NCBI RefSeq assembly: GCF_000701485.1 | Contig: NZ_KL370785.1 | Coordinates: 1 to 64,000 of the forward strand | Reading direction: 5' to 3' | Length of the DNA: 64,000 nucleotides | Source: Mycoplasmopsis sturni DSM 22021 | Lineage (GTDB): Bacteria > Bacillota_I > Bacilli_A > Mycoplasmatales > Metamycoplasmataceae | Part shown: piece after piece, positions 21,801 through 35,958 of the stretch | How positions within the stretch are numbered: position 1 is the first letter of the stretch | Layout of the letters: each line of letters starts with the position of its first letter | Position numbers and translations under genes: made by a program | The notes under the pieces: model-generated | Seen by the model: the letters and a program-made list of their open reading frames with translations, nothing else | What the model was told of the DNA's origin: nothing | The model's database searches: none

Positions 21801-24800
21801 GTAGTTCATATACTTTTGCATCTTTATGATTTTCAGCTAATCACTTATTGATTTTTTCTTCTAAATGGGCATTATTGGTTGAAGCACGACTTTGTCTTTC
21901 TTGTTCATTAAATAAGTTTTGCAAAATCGGAAGCGTAGAATTTTCCTTTTCAGAAGCATTATTGAAGATATTAATAAGTTCATCTAAACGTTGAGCTTCG
22001 GTTTTAAATCCCTCTACTAAAGATTCATTATGAGAATTTGAAATTGATTCAAATCCTGTTTTTTGTGAAGTTAAGATAAAAGTAATTTTAGTTGTTCCAT
22101 GAATTGGGTCATTATCAAATTGAGTTGAATCCTCATTTTGACGTTTAAAAGCAATATCACTTAATTTAGTAGAAGCTTTTGAATAACTTTGATCTATTGA
22201 ATTATAAGTTCATCCATTTTCTTCAAGGGCTTTTTTAAAGTTGCTTACATCTAATGTTGTATTAGTATAAGGAACAATAGCAGAAGCTCCTTCATATGCT
22301 CATTTAATTGTTTTAGCTAACTCTTCAAGGCGTTGGCGCTCTTGTTGATTAGTTCTAAATCCGCCAATATTTTGAGTATTTGAAGTATCTGATTTTTGGT
22401 CTTCATAACCTGCTTTGGTTGATTTTAAGTTAAAAGTAATCTCTTTAATTGTTCCATCATCAGGATCATTAAATGAATAGCTTAAATCGGCAACTTGGGC
22501 CTCATTAGCTTGATTATTTATACTTTTATGTTCTCTTAATCACTGATTAATTTTTTCTTGAATTTGGCTTGCGGCATTTTCAGATTTAAGATCTTTCTCA
22601 TTTTGGCTAAATAAGCTTTCAAGTGAAGGGATTGCATTTTTAATTTCATTGAGACGATCTTTTTCGTTTTTAAATCCATTAATAGTTGGAGAAGTAATTG
22701 TTTGTGAAATATTTTGATTTACAAAAGGCACTTCAACTGAAACATTTTCAAAGCCTTCTTTGGTTGAATTTAAAGTGTAATTAACATTAACATTTCCGTT
22801 TTTGGCATCTAAATTAGCAAATGCAAGGTTGTTAATTTTAGAATTTTCAGCACGGTTAACAAAGTTAGTATTTAAATTTGAATCATTTTTAATTCAACTA
22901 GAATCTGTTGAAGTTAAATGTGAAAGATCAAGATCGCTTGTTTGATATGGAATAATATTTGCTTTATTTTGATAATCAAAAATTGATCTTTGTGATAGAT
23001 TTTGGGATAATTCTGTTAGTCTTGCCCGCTCTTTAGCTTCAGTATTAAATCTAGTAATTTCTTTATTAGAAATTGCCTCAGAAGATTGAACTGCATTTAA
23101 TTTTGTATTTGATTGATATTGATCAACTTTAGATTGTAAATGAGCACTCTGAATAACTAATTTACCGTTTGTATCATCCACTTCAACTTGAAGATTACTA
23201 ATAATTGCATTTTTGTTGTTCTCTTGCAATCATTTATTAAGTTTAGCTTCTAAGGATGACTGATTTGAAGATGCTTTTTTGTCTTTTTCGGTAGCATCAA
23301 AAAGATTTAAATCATCTAAATTGTTCAGTTCTCTAATAATTTCATTAAGTCTTTGTTCTTCGGTTTTAAACCCTGAAATAGTATTTTTAATGAAATTATC
23401 TGAGGTAGGTTCTATTGTAGCATTAACTGCTGTATATGAATCTTTTAATGAGGAAATTGTGTATTTAAGTTGTACTTGTCCAGTAATTGGATCAGCATTT
23501 TTAAATTCTATTCCGCTAATTTCCGCTTTTTGGTCTTGATTTCTAAATTTAATAACCCCATTGTCTTCAACTTTAGTTCACCCTAAACCTAACTCAAGAT
23601 CTGTTGGATTTAATAATGAAGTTTCATAAGGAACTATTGTATTTTTATTGTTGTAATTAAAGTCAACTTGAAGACTTTCTAAACGCTGTCTTTCTTGCTC
23701 TGGAGTAAAGAAGCCACTAATTTGGTTATCCGCTTTAGTTGAATGTGAAGTAGCCACTTGTTCATTAGTATCTGATTTAATCTTTGGATCGGTCACTTTA
23801 GTTGATTCCACTTGATAAATTACATTAAGAGTTCCAGCATCTTTGTTGGCATTTAGTGTAATATCTTCAGCTTGAACTACTACATCACTGATTCCTTTTT
23901 CTTTAAGTGTTTGGTTAAGTTTTTCAGCAATTTGTTGAGCCGTCACTTTATTTGGAACATCATCTTTTAAAGAATCATTATCTAATAACTTCTTAATGGT
24001 ATCATCATTATTAAGTTGTTTAATAATGTCATTTAAATGCGATTTTTCGTTTTTGAAGTTATCAATTACTTTGTGATCTTCGACTTTAATACTTTCATTA
24101 TCAGAAAAATCAGGACGAGTTGATCTAATGGTATATGAAATCTGAGCAGAACCATTTTGAGCATCTTGGTTGCTAAAATCATTAATTGTTAACTGAGCGT
24201 TGCCACTAGTAAAAGTTCCATTACCATTATTGGTTCAACCATGTTCAGTTAGACTTTTAGCTAATTTGTCTTTTTCTAAAGTGAGATCTAAATATGGAAC
24301 AATTTGATCTTTATTTTCGTAATCAAGATATTGTTTGATTTGCTCATTAACCTCATTAAGTTCTTGTTTGACTTGATCTGGTGTTTTAAAGCCAGTAATT
24401 GTAGTAGGTGTTGTAGTTTCGCTTGAAGCAACATCTTGGTAGTTTGTTTTAGTTGATTTAAGTTTATAGCTAATATTAGTAATTTCGCCACTTTGGTTAT
24501 TAAATTCAGCTACAATTTCACCACCAACTTCGGCACCTTTATTATGATCCCTTAATCAAGCATTAATTTTTTCTTTGAGCTGATTTTTAGCAAATTCAGC
24601 ATTGCGTTCTTTAAGATCTCTAGTTAAATCGTTTAAATTAGGTAAGTCACTATTACTTGTATTTTTAATAAGATCATTTAGTCGATCTTTTTCGGTTCTA
24701 AATCCAGCAATATTTGTACTATGATTTGTTTGAATATCTTTAAAATGTTCTCTTGTTGAATTAACTTTAAAGCTAATTGTTACATGTCCATCTTTAGCAT

Positions 24801-27800
24801 TAGTACTGCTAAAGCTAATATCACTTAAAATAGCGGCTTTTTCAACATTACTTCAAGTTGTGCCATCTTCTGATTTTACTCAACCTTGTTTGGTTAACTC
24901 GCTTTCTAAGTTAGATTTTTCTAAATTAGTTGTCTCATATGGAATGACATTATTTTTATTTTCATAATCTCAAGTAATTTGGTTGGCAATATCATTGATT
25001 CTTGATTGCTCACTAGTTGAAGTATTAAATCCGGTAAGGTCCGAATTATTTTTAACCTCAGTAGAAGTAACTAGGTTTTGTCCGTTTTGCACTTTAGTTG
25101 ATTTTAATTTATAAGTAATTCCGGTAATTTGACCATTTTCATCATTTGAAGTTGCTTGTAAATCAGTAACTTGAGCATCTTTATGATTTGTTGATAATCA
25201 AGCATTGATTTTTTCAATTAATTTTGCTTTATTTGCACTTGCGGTATCTTTTTTATCTTCACCATCAAATAAAGTATTTAAATTCGGAAGCCCATCATTA
25301 TTTGTAATTAAATCATTAAGTCGTTCTTGTTCGGTTTTAAAGCCGACAATTGTTGCTTCTTTTGCGTTAGTTTTAATTGATTCAAATCCAATTTTAGTTG
25401 AAGTAATTTCAAAGTTTAGTTTGGTTATTCCATTTATTGGATCGGTACTTACAAACGAAGTCACTATAAGTTTTGCTTTTTGATTTTCGTTTCGGTAAGT
25501 GCCATCTGTTTGTTTTATTCAACCTTGCTCAACTAACTTCGATTCAAGAGCATTTTCTTGCAATTGTTCTTTATTGTAGTAAACATGATCGTGTTTACCT
25601 TGATAATCTCATTGAATTTGGTTTGCAAGTGAATCTAAACGACTTTGTTCTTTGGAAGGAGAATTAAACCCGGTAATTTCAAGCCCAGATTTTATTTGAC
25701 TTGACTTAACATTTGTTCAATTATTAACTTTTGATTGAAGCTTAAAGCTAATGTTATTTAAACTTCCATTGGCATCATCAGCGGTATCAGTTAAACTCTG
25801 GCGATCAATTTCAGCATTTTCATGATTTTCGTCTAATCAATGGTTTAATTTTTCAATTAATTGATCTTTGTTAGCCGAAGCTTTTTGATCTAGTTCCGCT
25901 TCATCAAATAACTTTTTACCGTTTTTAAATGTTAAGGTATTTAAATTATTAAATGAATTTAATAACTCATTAAGACGATTTATTTCGGTATTAAATCCAC
26001 CAATTTTAGTTTGCTCACTTGGTTGAATTTCAACTAAAGCTGATTCATATCCATTTTTAGTTGAAGTTAGTGTGTATTGCAATTGAATATTTCCGCTTTG
26101 AGCATCCACCGTAGAAATTGCAACATCAGTGATTTTGGCTTGGTTGCTATCACTAACTCAATAAGGTTTTTGCGTTGTTGGATCAATTTGTTTTGTAAAT
26201 CCTGCAATGGTTAAATTATTTAAGTCTAAATTAGACTGGTTTTTTTCATACGGAATAATTTGTTCTTTGCCACCAAAATCAAATTGAAGATTATTGGATA
26301 AGTCATTTAAACGGTTTCTTTCGTTTTCTAAGGTTCAGAAGTGAGAAATCGTTTTATCACTATCGCTATTTTGTCTTGAAGACTTAATAACAGTAGCTCC
26401 TGAAGCGTTGACTTTCGTTGAAGAAAGCTTATATTTAACATCTAAAGTTCCGCTTTGATCATGTGCAGAAAGCACAATATCGTTAACTAAAACTTGCATT
26501 GAATCATTTTTTAGAAGATCATTTAGTTTCTTAGCAACTTCTTCTTTTTGCACTTCAGAAGGAGCTTTTAATTTTTCTTGAGCGCTAAATAAGTTTTCAA
26601 TTGTTTTGCTTTGGCCTAATTCATTTAACTTGCGATCTAAACGTTTTTGTTCAGTATCAAATCCTGTGATCGTTTTGTTCAATTGTTCTGATACATTTTT
26701 AAAATGATCTCTTGTTGAATTTAATGTGTAAGTAACTTGAATTGATCCGTCAATTGGATTTTTATTTTCAATTGTTTTTAAGGTTAGTCTTGCATGTTCT
26801 TTGTCATAAATATTTGCTTGATCTTGAACTTTTGTTCAACCTTGAGTAACCAAAACATTTTCAAGAGTTAGTTGGCTTTCTAAATAAGGAATAATTGAGT
26901 CTTTGTCTTTGTAATCTAAATTAACAACTTGAGCTCTTAATTCATCATGCACTTGAGCTTCAGTTTTAAAGCCGCTTATTTGGTCATTATTAGTTGTATT
27001 GTCACTAATTACATCTTCAAGTGAAACATCTGATTGACTAATAGTTGATTGTAATTTATATCTAATTTGAGTAATTTGCCCATTTGCATTATCAACTTGG
27101 TAACTAAGATCTTTTGCTTTAGCGTGATTGCTTTGAAGTTTTTCATTAAGCTTGTTTTCAAGCATTAAAGCAGCACTTTGAGCGCTAATGTCTGCTTTAT
27201 TTGCAAATAAAGAATCTAAATTAGGAAGACTTTGTGAATTTGTGATTAATGCATTTAACCTTTGTTTTTCTGTTTTGAAGCTATTAACTGCATCTTCTTG
27301 ATTAGCCTTTTTAATTGAAGTAAATCCAGCACGAGTGCTTTGAAGATCAAAAAGAACTTTAACACTTCCATCTTTTGCGTTTGCTTGCTCTAGACGAATA
27401 TTACTAATTTTAGCTTCTTTTTGGTTTGAAATTCAAGTTGTTCCATTATCAGTGGTACTTCAACCCTGATCTTTTAATGAATCAGCGACTTTGAGATGTG
27501 CATTGCTTTTATCTAGTGAAGATGCTTGATAAGGAATTGTAGTTGCTTTATTTTGATAGTCTCACTTAATTAAATTAGCAAGATTATTGATTCTTTGTTG
27601 CTCTAATGAATTATTATTAAAGCCTGATATAGTAGCGTTATTGGTTCTTGTAGTTGAAGTAATAGGATTGCTTTGATTTGGAATTTTTGTTGAAACTAAT
27701 TTATAAGATACATTTTCAAGAGTTCCATTTGTATCATTAACAGTAAAGCTTAGATCATGAACTTGTGCTTCAAAGCCTTTTTGTTGTAGTTTTGCATTAA

Positions 27801-30800
27801 TTTTAGCAACTAATTTTTGATTATCTATTGTTGAAGCAAGCGCTTTCTTTTCCTCTTCATTAAATAAATCATTTAATTGCGGTAAATCACTTACATTAGC
27901 AATAATTCTATCCAAACGTTTAACTTCCGTATCAAAGCCATTAATTCTTTGACTTTGAGTGTTATTAAGCTTGGTATTTGTAAAGTTGTCTTTTGTTGAT
28001 TGTAAATCATAAGTAACTTGGACAGTACCACTAACCGGATCTGTTGAGTTGAAGTGAATGTTTGTTATTTTAGCTTTTTTAGCACTATTTTCTCAACTTT
28101 GTCCATCACTAGATTTAATTCAACCTTGTGGTAAAGTTAATTGATTTTTATCTAAATTACTTACTTGATACGGAATTTGGTTTTCTTTATTTGTATAACC
28201 AAATTGAATCGCTGGAACTAATTGACTTAATCTTTGCTTTTCTTTTGTTTGAGTATTAAACCCACTAAGACTTTGAGAACGAGTATTTTGAGCCGTAATA
28301 TTAGTTAAATTAGGATCACTAATTGTTGATTTAATTGTAAATTTGATATTACTAATTGTCCCATTTTGGTTATTAACATCAGCTTGGTTTAAACTTGCAA
28401 ATTGAGCATTATGTCCATTTAATAAGTTATTAATTTTACCTTGAAGCTTTTCTTTTCCGCTTTGAGCATCCTGATCAAGATCTTCACTGGTAAATTGATT
28501 TTGTAAATTATTTAATGAATCAACTAAATGTTGCAATCTTTGCTGTTCAGTTTGGAACCCAGTAACTTCATTACGTCCGACTTTAGAAGCAGCATTGGAA
28601 GTAATATTGGTATAGCCATTTTTAGTGGAATTAATTGTGTAATCAAGAGTTATTTTACCGGTACGCGGATCTCAATTGATAATTCTTAAATTACTAATTT
28701 TGGCTTGGTTGCTTTGTGAAGTATAATTTCCATCCTTTCCTTTAACTCAATCAGAAGCAAGAGTCAGCCCCGAAAATGGCGCCGCAGCATTATTATAAGG
28801 AACAATATTTTGCTTATTTGTGTAATTAAACTGAATATTTAGTTCATTTAATCTTTGAGCTTCAGTTTTAAACCCTGATATGTTCTTATCACTAGTATTA
28901 TCAAGTGAAGAACGAACTGAAGGGACTAATTTTGATGTTAAACGATAAGTAACTTCTAATGAACCATTATTTAAATTAGGAACAAGCGAAACATCACTAA
29001 CTATTGCTTGGTCATTGCTTTGGAGTTGATTTTGAAGTAAGTTTTTAATGTCTTGCTCAGAAACCTCTGAAGGTAACTTAGTATTTTTATTTGCAATTGC
29101 TAGGTTTTGAACAATATGTCTGCTTGATAAGTTAGTAATTAACTCATTAAGTCTTTGTTCTTCAGTTTTAAAGTTATTAATGCTTTTTCTATGATTTTGG
29201 CTTTGATTTTCAAAACCAGGTTGCGTCGAAGAAATTGTATAAAGTACATCCGTTGAACCTGAGGTCGGATTTTTAGAATCAAAACCTGTAATTTGGAGCT
29301 TAAAATTATCCTTTGAGTAGGTATTGTCTCTTGAGTTAAAAATTCATTGATTATCAGTTAAAGATTTTTTTAATTGAGAAACATCAAGTTGAGCATTTTG
29401 GTAAGGAATAATATTGCTTTTTCCTTGGTAGTCTAAAATAGCATAAATTCCTGTAGAAGCATTAGTTAAGTCTTGTTGAATTTGATCATTAGTTTTAAAG
29501 CCACTGATTGTACCTTTATTTGTTCTTAAATTTGAATATACACCTTTAACTTTGGTAGATTCTAGCTTATATGAAATGTCTAAAATTTGACCTTGGTTAT
29601 TGTTTGGTGTTTTTTGTAAATCATAAACAGAAGCATTAAGGTTGCCTTTTTGTGTTATTTTTTGATTTACAAGATTTTGCAATTGATTAGCAGCTTCGCT
29701 AGCTAATTTATTTTTAGAATCTTGTGAATAAAGTTCATTTAATTTAGGTAAAGAAGATGTTTCGTTTCTAATTAAATCATCTAGTCTTTGTTGCTCGGTT
29801 TTAAACCCTGCAATCGTATTATTTAATTGATCTGTTGAAAGATTTTCAAAACCAGAATTAAGTGAACTTATAGTATAAACAACTTCAGCTGTACCTGTAG
29901 TTGGATTGAAATTTTGCGTATTAAAACTAACAAAAGTAACTTTTGCTTTAAGATTTTGACTTGTTCAAGTTCCGTCATTATTTGATACTCAATTATTACC
30001 AAGTGTAAGGTGGTTTCTATCAAGTTGACTATCATTATAAGGAACATATAAAGATTTGTTTATATAATCAAAAACAATACTATTTTTTACTTCATTTTCT
30101 AATCTGGTTTTTTCTTGTTCTTCGGTGATAAAAGTTTGAAGATTTTCAGAAACAGAAGGATTTGAAATTACATTATTAAGTCCTGTTTTTGTTGATTTTA
30201 ACGTATATGTAACGTTGCTAATTATTCCGTCTCTATTATTAACATTACTATTTAAAATATTAATAGTTGCAACTTCAGCAAAATAAGGAGATTTATTAAA
30301 GTGAGCATTAAGAATACTTTGAATTTGATTCTTAGCTTGACTTGCGCCCATTTGTGAATAAGTGTTATTTGAACGCAAAATCGAATCAACTGTTGTAGAT
30401 ACTACGAGTTCATTTAAACGATCTTTTTCCGTTTTGAAACCTTCAACGAAAACACGAGAATGATTTTGTTCATTTCAAAGAGGATAAGTATAATAAGCCT
30501 CTCTTAAATACTTATGTGGAACGCTTGTGCTTGGACTATCATAATTTAATTGTTGATCACTAGTTGATTGAACACGATAAGTTAGTTTTATTTTCCCAGA
30601 ATGCGAACTTCCATTTCCGTTTGGATTTACTTCTGTAATTGATATGGTATTAACATTTCATTTTTGATCTGAATTAACAAAAGTGATAGTGCCACTATTA
30701 TTTTGTTTTGTTGCATTATTTAAAATTAATTTATCAATTCTTAAGTCTGTTGCATTATATGGAATTGTATTAGCTTTACCTTCATAATCAAAATTAGTTT

Positions 30801-33800
30801 GAATAGTCAATAAGCGCTGCGCTTCTTTATCTCATGTTCAAAATCCAGTAATTTCTACTGGGCTAGTAAATGATTCACTTTTGGTAGTTTTAATGCTTTC
30901 TAAACCAGGAATGTTAGAATTAATGTCAAACTTAATGCCAGCCATTTTTCCGTTGGCAAAATCATTTTTATCAGTACTTTTTTCAAGCGATGAAGCATCA
31001 TAATTTGCATGAGATTGACTTAATACTGCAGTTAGCCTATTAACAAACATTAAATCATTTGGCACACTAGCAGCTTGAGTACCTACTTCTTTAAAACCTT
31101 CAAAAGCTGTTAGTTTATCTTTTTGTTCATTAGTATAAAGAGTAGTATTAAAGTTAGCTTTAAGATTGTTTAAAACCTCAATAAGACGCTGTTTTTCGGT
31201 TTTAAAATTACTAATACTTTGATTTTTTGTATCACTTTTAATATTATTTCTAGTAAATCTTGAATCAGTTGATGAAATTTTAAAATTAACTCTAATTGTT
31301 CCATTTGCAGCATTTTGATTATCAATTGTAATATCGCTTTTCAAAATTTTGACTTTTAACGAATTATTTTCTAAAGCTGTTTTGTCACGATTTCATGTTC
31401 AACCTTCAAGTAAAAGGTGTTCAATAGCCAAACGGTGTGCTTGCGGAATTGCAGTTTGTCCATTTTGATCAGGGTAATTTGATTTGTTATAAGGAATAAT
31501 TCCTGATTTATTTTGATAATCAAATTTTAATCCAGAGACTAATTGATTTGCAATTTCATCTAAACGTTGTTTTTCGCTATTAGCTGTATAAAAACCGGTA
31601 ATGCTACTTTCAGTTTTTTGATCAGATCTAACAGTTGTTAATCCATTTCTAAGCGATTTGAATTTAAATCTATAGTTAGAAATAGTCCCGTTAGTATCAT
31701 TTATTGTCCCTTTATTAAGAGAAGCAGAATCAACTTGAACTTCATTTTGAATACTTGATGCTCATTCTAAATTTGTTTTATTTGTTTGAGATAATCATTC
31801 ATTAATTAACGCTTCAATATCATTTTTTCCAACTGAAGCTAATTTAGTTCTTGGATTATTGGTGCCATTTTTTTGATCTAATAAGGTGTTAATCGAAGGC
31901 ATTACGCTAAGAATTTTATCCAAACGTTCTTTTTCTGTTTTAAAGGTATTGCTTAGCTGTTTAGTTTCAGGAGATTTATCAGTATTGTGTTCTCCGCTAT
32001 GTGCAGCTAAATTTTGTGTTGAAGCTAATGTATAAGTAACATTTAATCTTCCATTAATATCATTAGCATTAGTAATTTGTGCAAAATTAATGTTTTTAAT
32101 TTCTAGTTTAAGATCATTAGAAGTATATTTTCCTGTTCTAGTATCGTATCTAATGGTAAATTGTCGATTTGGATCATTTGCAGGATCAGTTACAACAAAA
32201 GTTAATTTATTAGGATCCATTCCTCCACTAGCTTTAGATGAAAGTAAAAAGTCTTGGTTTTCATATGATACCGAAACAACTTGCATTTGCGCAATTCTTT
32301 CACGTTCTCTACGTTGCGATCAAAAACCACTAATAATTGCTTCTCTAACTTGAAGAGGATGTTGCTGTTGGTACTTATTTTTTTGTTCTTGAGTCATTGA
32401 GGCTTGATCTTGAATATAACGTGGTGATTCAACTTTATACTTAACTTTTAAAGTCCCTTCTTCATCATTTTGGTCATAAATGCCAATAAAACTTAAAAAT
32501 CAACCATTCGGAATAACATTAGACTCCATCAATGGCGGTGTTCCGCTTTGTTGTCACACTTGTCTTCGATTAGTTGAACCAGTAGCTTGAGCCATTTCTA
32601 CTGTTGTTGTGTTTGGATTGTGCAATGAGTGGCTTGTATATAATTGAATGTTTCCTCTATGCCCAAGATTATTACCATTGACAACTGAAGGTAAATTTTC
32701 TAAATATTTATAAGTGAATCAATTTTGAACATCAAGACCATTTAAATAGTCATATGCATCATCCATATTTTTAATTCATTGTTGATATTCACTTAAAGTA
32801 AAGGTTTTGTCTAACTTATAATCAGAATAACCTGAAGCGTCATTAAATCTAGAACCATCATTTGATCCATTTGTAAAATTAGCCTGATTTTGCCCACTTG
32901 GTCCGTTATAAACTTCAGCAAGCACCCGATCGAGGTTGCTTTTTAATTGATCATCAGCATAAGCGTAGACAATTGTATTAAGTTTTTCTGTGATCTGTTT
33001 TCTTTTTTGGATAATATCTTTGGCAAAACCTTTTTCTCTTCCGTTTGTACTACTTAAAACTCCAGTACCACTTAATTGAGTCGCTTCATGAACCAAGCTT
33101 GAAGCAAGCTTATTTGGATTATTGGCACTTCCATGAGCAATAATAAAATCGTAATATTTAGCTATCTCTGCTTTGTATTGTTCTTTGAGTCTCTTAGATA
33201 AATATGGTAAGTTATCAATTGTTGCTTGGTCAACTGTTTTCTGTTGAGCTGCTCTTTGTTTTTCTTTGATAATCGTTGTTCTTTTAAGTTCTTCAAGCTT
33301 AGTTAAAGCTTGCTGTCAATTATTTTTAATTTCTGTAGTAAATTCTTTTGAGTTTTTTGATCTTTGGTTATAGTTTCCTATAGCATCATGATTTGTGGTT
33401 GCATTATAAAAAGCCTCAACAATTTTTGTGTATCCTTGGTTATCAAAATTAATATTTTCGTTTAAATTTGCAGTATTAATATAATTGCTTTGTCTAGTAG
33501 ATTCACTATTAAAAGTTAAATTAGGATATAAAGTAAGATTATTCATGTGTCCGTTATTTGCATAATACTCATAAAATAACTCATTAATTTTTTTAATAAA
33601 TTTATCATAGCCTAATTTAAATTCATTATCATTTAAAATTTCATTTGAAAATTCCCTAACAGGCTTATTGCTAGTTGTAACTTTACTATAGTTAATAAAA
33701 TTAATGTTCCGCACATTTAAAAATAATTCATTATTAGAAGGTGTTCCGCTAGCACCTTGTACATCGGCGTATTTTAATAATTTATCATTGTAATACTTAC

Positions 33801-35841
33801 TTAAATTTTGTTTGGTTTTATCATAAGCTGGCTTTAACTTCGTTGAATCAAAACCAATATACTCTTCTAGTTTATTTTTATAAGTATTAAAATGACCTTC
33901 AATGCTTGCTTTTAAGTCATCAATTTCTCTAATAGTTAAAGTATTAGCAAGATCTTTATCAACTAATTTATTGTAATTTTGAATATCTTCATTAAAGGTG
34001 CTAACTATACCATCATTAAGCTCTTGGAACATTTTATTGGCTTTATATAATCCCATTAAAAAATCATTTGTCACTATGTTAATATAGTTATCTTGTCTAA
34101 ATGGAACTAAAAAATTTCTTAAGATAAATCAATAAAGAATGGCTGCTCTGGCTTTTGCTTTATCGTTAATATTTGGATCAAATTTACGAATATTTTCAAA
34201 TTCTTTGCTTGAATAAACTTCATATAATCCATAAATTAATTTAGAAAGTGCATTTTTTTGTTGCAAAACAATGTCACGATCTTCTTTTGATAAATCATTT
34301 AACGGTGCTCAATTAGACTGAATATCATTTAAAAAACGATTAGAATAATCTCTAAAGGCATCTAAATATAAATCAGATAAAACATAAGGTATTTTTTCAT
34401 AGTTAATTTTGAAGTATAAAATTTTATTAATGCTGTCTAATTTGTATGAATTACTATCAATTTTAATTTTTCATCTATTTACATTTTCAGCATCAGGGAA
34501 AGATGCTTCTAATTTTAAATCGTTAATATATCTAAGAAAATCTGTGCTTTGATTAAATTCGTACATTACTAAACGATTAGGATTTTGGTTATTCGTCCTA
34601 GAATCTAAAGCTACATTAGATCTTCCTGAATTTCAATTAATTCTTTTTTCATTAGGGGCTACAATTGCATAATTAACATCAGGTAAAGCAATTTGCTTAT
34701 TATCAGTTGAATTATTAGTAATAGACTCATCAATAATAATTTTATATTTAGTATTATTGGTTCTTGCTTTTGTGAACATGGACACACGACTGGGATCATT
34801 TTCTCATCCGTTACCAAAAGCTCCACCAACAAATGTTTGCCCTTCATCTAAAAAGAAAGGTTCATTAATAAAGGTCTTTAGACGATTACCTTCTGCTGGG
34901 TGCGAAGGATCTGTAGCACGCTGCGGACTGGTGAAATTTTTCTTGGTTTTAAAAGTAAATTTAATAATTTTGTTTCGTTCGTGAGTGTTTAAATAGCGAA
35001 AACTAAAAACAGAACCAATGTAAGGCCAAAAATCACCTTGACCAAATCTTGGTTCATGATTTTCTTGTGTGTTTCACAATCCCCCAATATTGATTGCTTT
35101 AGATACATCTTCACTTCTACCACCTCTATTTAAAATAGTATTTCTTTGTCTTTCAATATATTCATCTAATTGTGTTTGTGTACTAATTGGATATGAGGAA
35201 TCATTACCAACAGATGGCGAGTACATAAAGTAAGGTTCATCTAAATATTCGATCTTATTAGGATCTTTATTAATGTTATTTAAAGTAACAGAATTAAGTC
35301 CATACCCCATTTCATTTGGTCTAATAAGAATTGGTTGATCATTTATTTTTCTAACAGATGGGTTATTTTCTGGGCCTGCAAAATAATCAAGTTTAATACC
35401 TTCATTGGTATCATCAATAATTTCAAGATCATTTGATAAAAAAACAGTTAAATATGGATCGCTTTCATAAGTACCCGGAATTGTTTCTTGAGCGTTAAAA
35501 GTGACCTCTCAGGTTTGAATTTGATCTTCAAGATCTCCGTCAACTAGCCGAACTTTAACACTCTTATCGACATTGTCATTATCGGTTTGAGTTGAACCTT
35601 CGCTTGAATATTTTATATATTCTGAACGTTGTGATTGAGTGATATATTCTCCATTATTTAAGTAAGGTATATATTGTTTAACAATATTTTTTTCGTGCAC
35701 TACAGCACTAAAGGTATGATCTCTAATAAAATCTGCAATTCAATTCCTATCTTCATGAGACATTGTTGAAGTAGCAAAAGTAACTAAAGATCCTACTGTT
35801 AGTGTAGAGATTCCTAATGCTAATTTTGTCTTCCTATTCAT
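12886..35841 (-). CDS. Giant gene A: repeat-rich GA-module surface protein (~7651 residues)
   Basis: Read with TGA as Trp this is one frame of 22956 bases. Every minus-strand open segment along it shares the same phase, and I saw no in-frame TAA or TAG in the stretches I translated. AGGAG precedes the ATG at 35841. Layout: signal sequence (MNRKTKLALGISTLTVGSL, residues 1-25); unique region to ~1180; about 44 repeats of ~110 residues to ~6080 with the pattern NG-x-I-x-YKLxSTK...GFKTExxRL, resembling the mycoplasma lipoprotein-associated domain (Lipoprotein_17 type); GA modules such as IDQMAYLAKAEQDALKEKA; a C-terminal region shared with genes C and D; and a membrane anchor, FLWW...FLATNS...LAKRKK. 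GA modules in other bacteria bind albumin, so the protein may coat the cell and bind host serum or matrix proteins. Individual repeat functions are unknown. Confidence 0.85.
14329..17550 (-). repeat. GA-module block of gene A, ~215-residue super-repeats
   Basis: A W-x-K-x-QV-x-x-L motif recurs with its Trp codon (always TGA) at about 16917, 16293, 15639, 14976 and 14331, so spacing is 624-663 bases. Each super-repeat holds a GA-like helical module with a YLSxxEK-type loop and A-T-S/V-x-E-F/L continuation, plus an LNxDQxxxI helix. Related blocks occur in genes C and D. Confidence 0.75.
17600..32330 (-). repeat. Array of ~44 lipoprotein-associated-domain-like modules in gene A
   Basis: The GF(K/N/D)TE-x-x-RL motif recurs about every 330 bases, from near 32300 to 17925. 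Each module ends NG-x-(I/L)-x-(V/I)-x-Y-x-(L/I)-x-ST(K/R). Modules alternate in detail: some contain IIPYQ-SxLDL and others LF-x-x-(E/A)-KxxxxAS, which suggests higher-order units of two to four modules. The modules are diverged, so this is an old array and not a recent tandem expansion. Confidence 0.8.
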
Positions 35842-35930
35842 AAATTTTCTCCTGTTTTTAGATTAAATTGTTTATTTTACTTATGTAAAAATATCTTTTC
35901 TAAAAAATAATTTATTTGATTATAAAATTC

Positions 35931-35958
35931 ATTATAAAAAAAATTTAAGTAAATACAA
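35931..35958 (-). promoter_or_regulatory. Promoter of giant gene A
   Basis: On the minus strand TTGTAT (35958-35953) and TATAAT (35936-35931) are separated by 16 bases, about 90 bases upstream of the ATG. A second TATAAT-like box lies slightly closer to the gene. Confidence 0.5.

Noticed and set aside
24288-24491. Lys/Leu/Gln-rich minus-strand frame
   Set aside because: Out of phase with giant gene A, and its composition is that of a shifted reading of A+T-rich coding DNA; the same applies to frames at 21132-21431, 51784-52005, 53344-53604 and 63487-63738.
17600-32330. CRISPR-like or satellite DNA repeat
   Set aside because: Repeats are about 330 bases, diverged at the DNA level and conserved as protein motifs, so they are coding modules.
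12886-35841. Many separate small minus-strand genes
   Set aside because: The breaks between them are TGA codons, all segments share one phase, and the repeat pattern runs through them; one gene under code 4 explains this.
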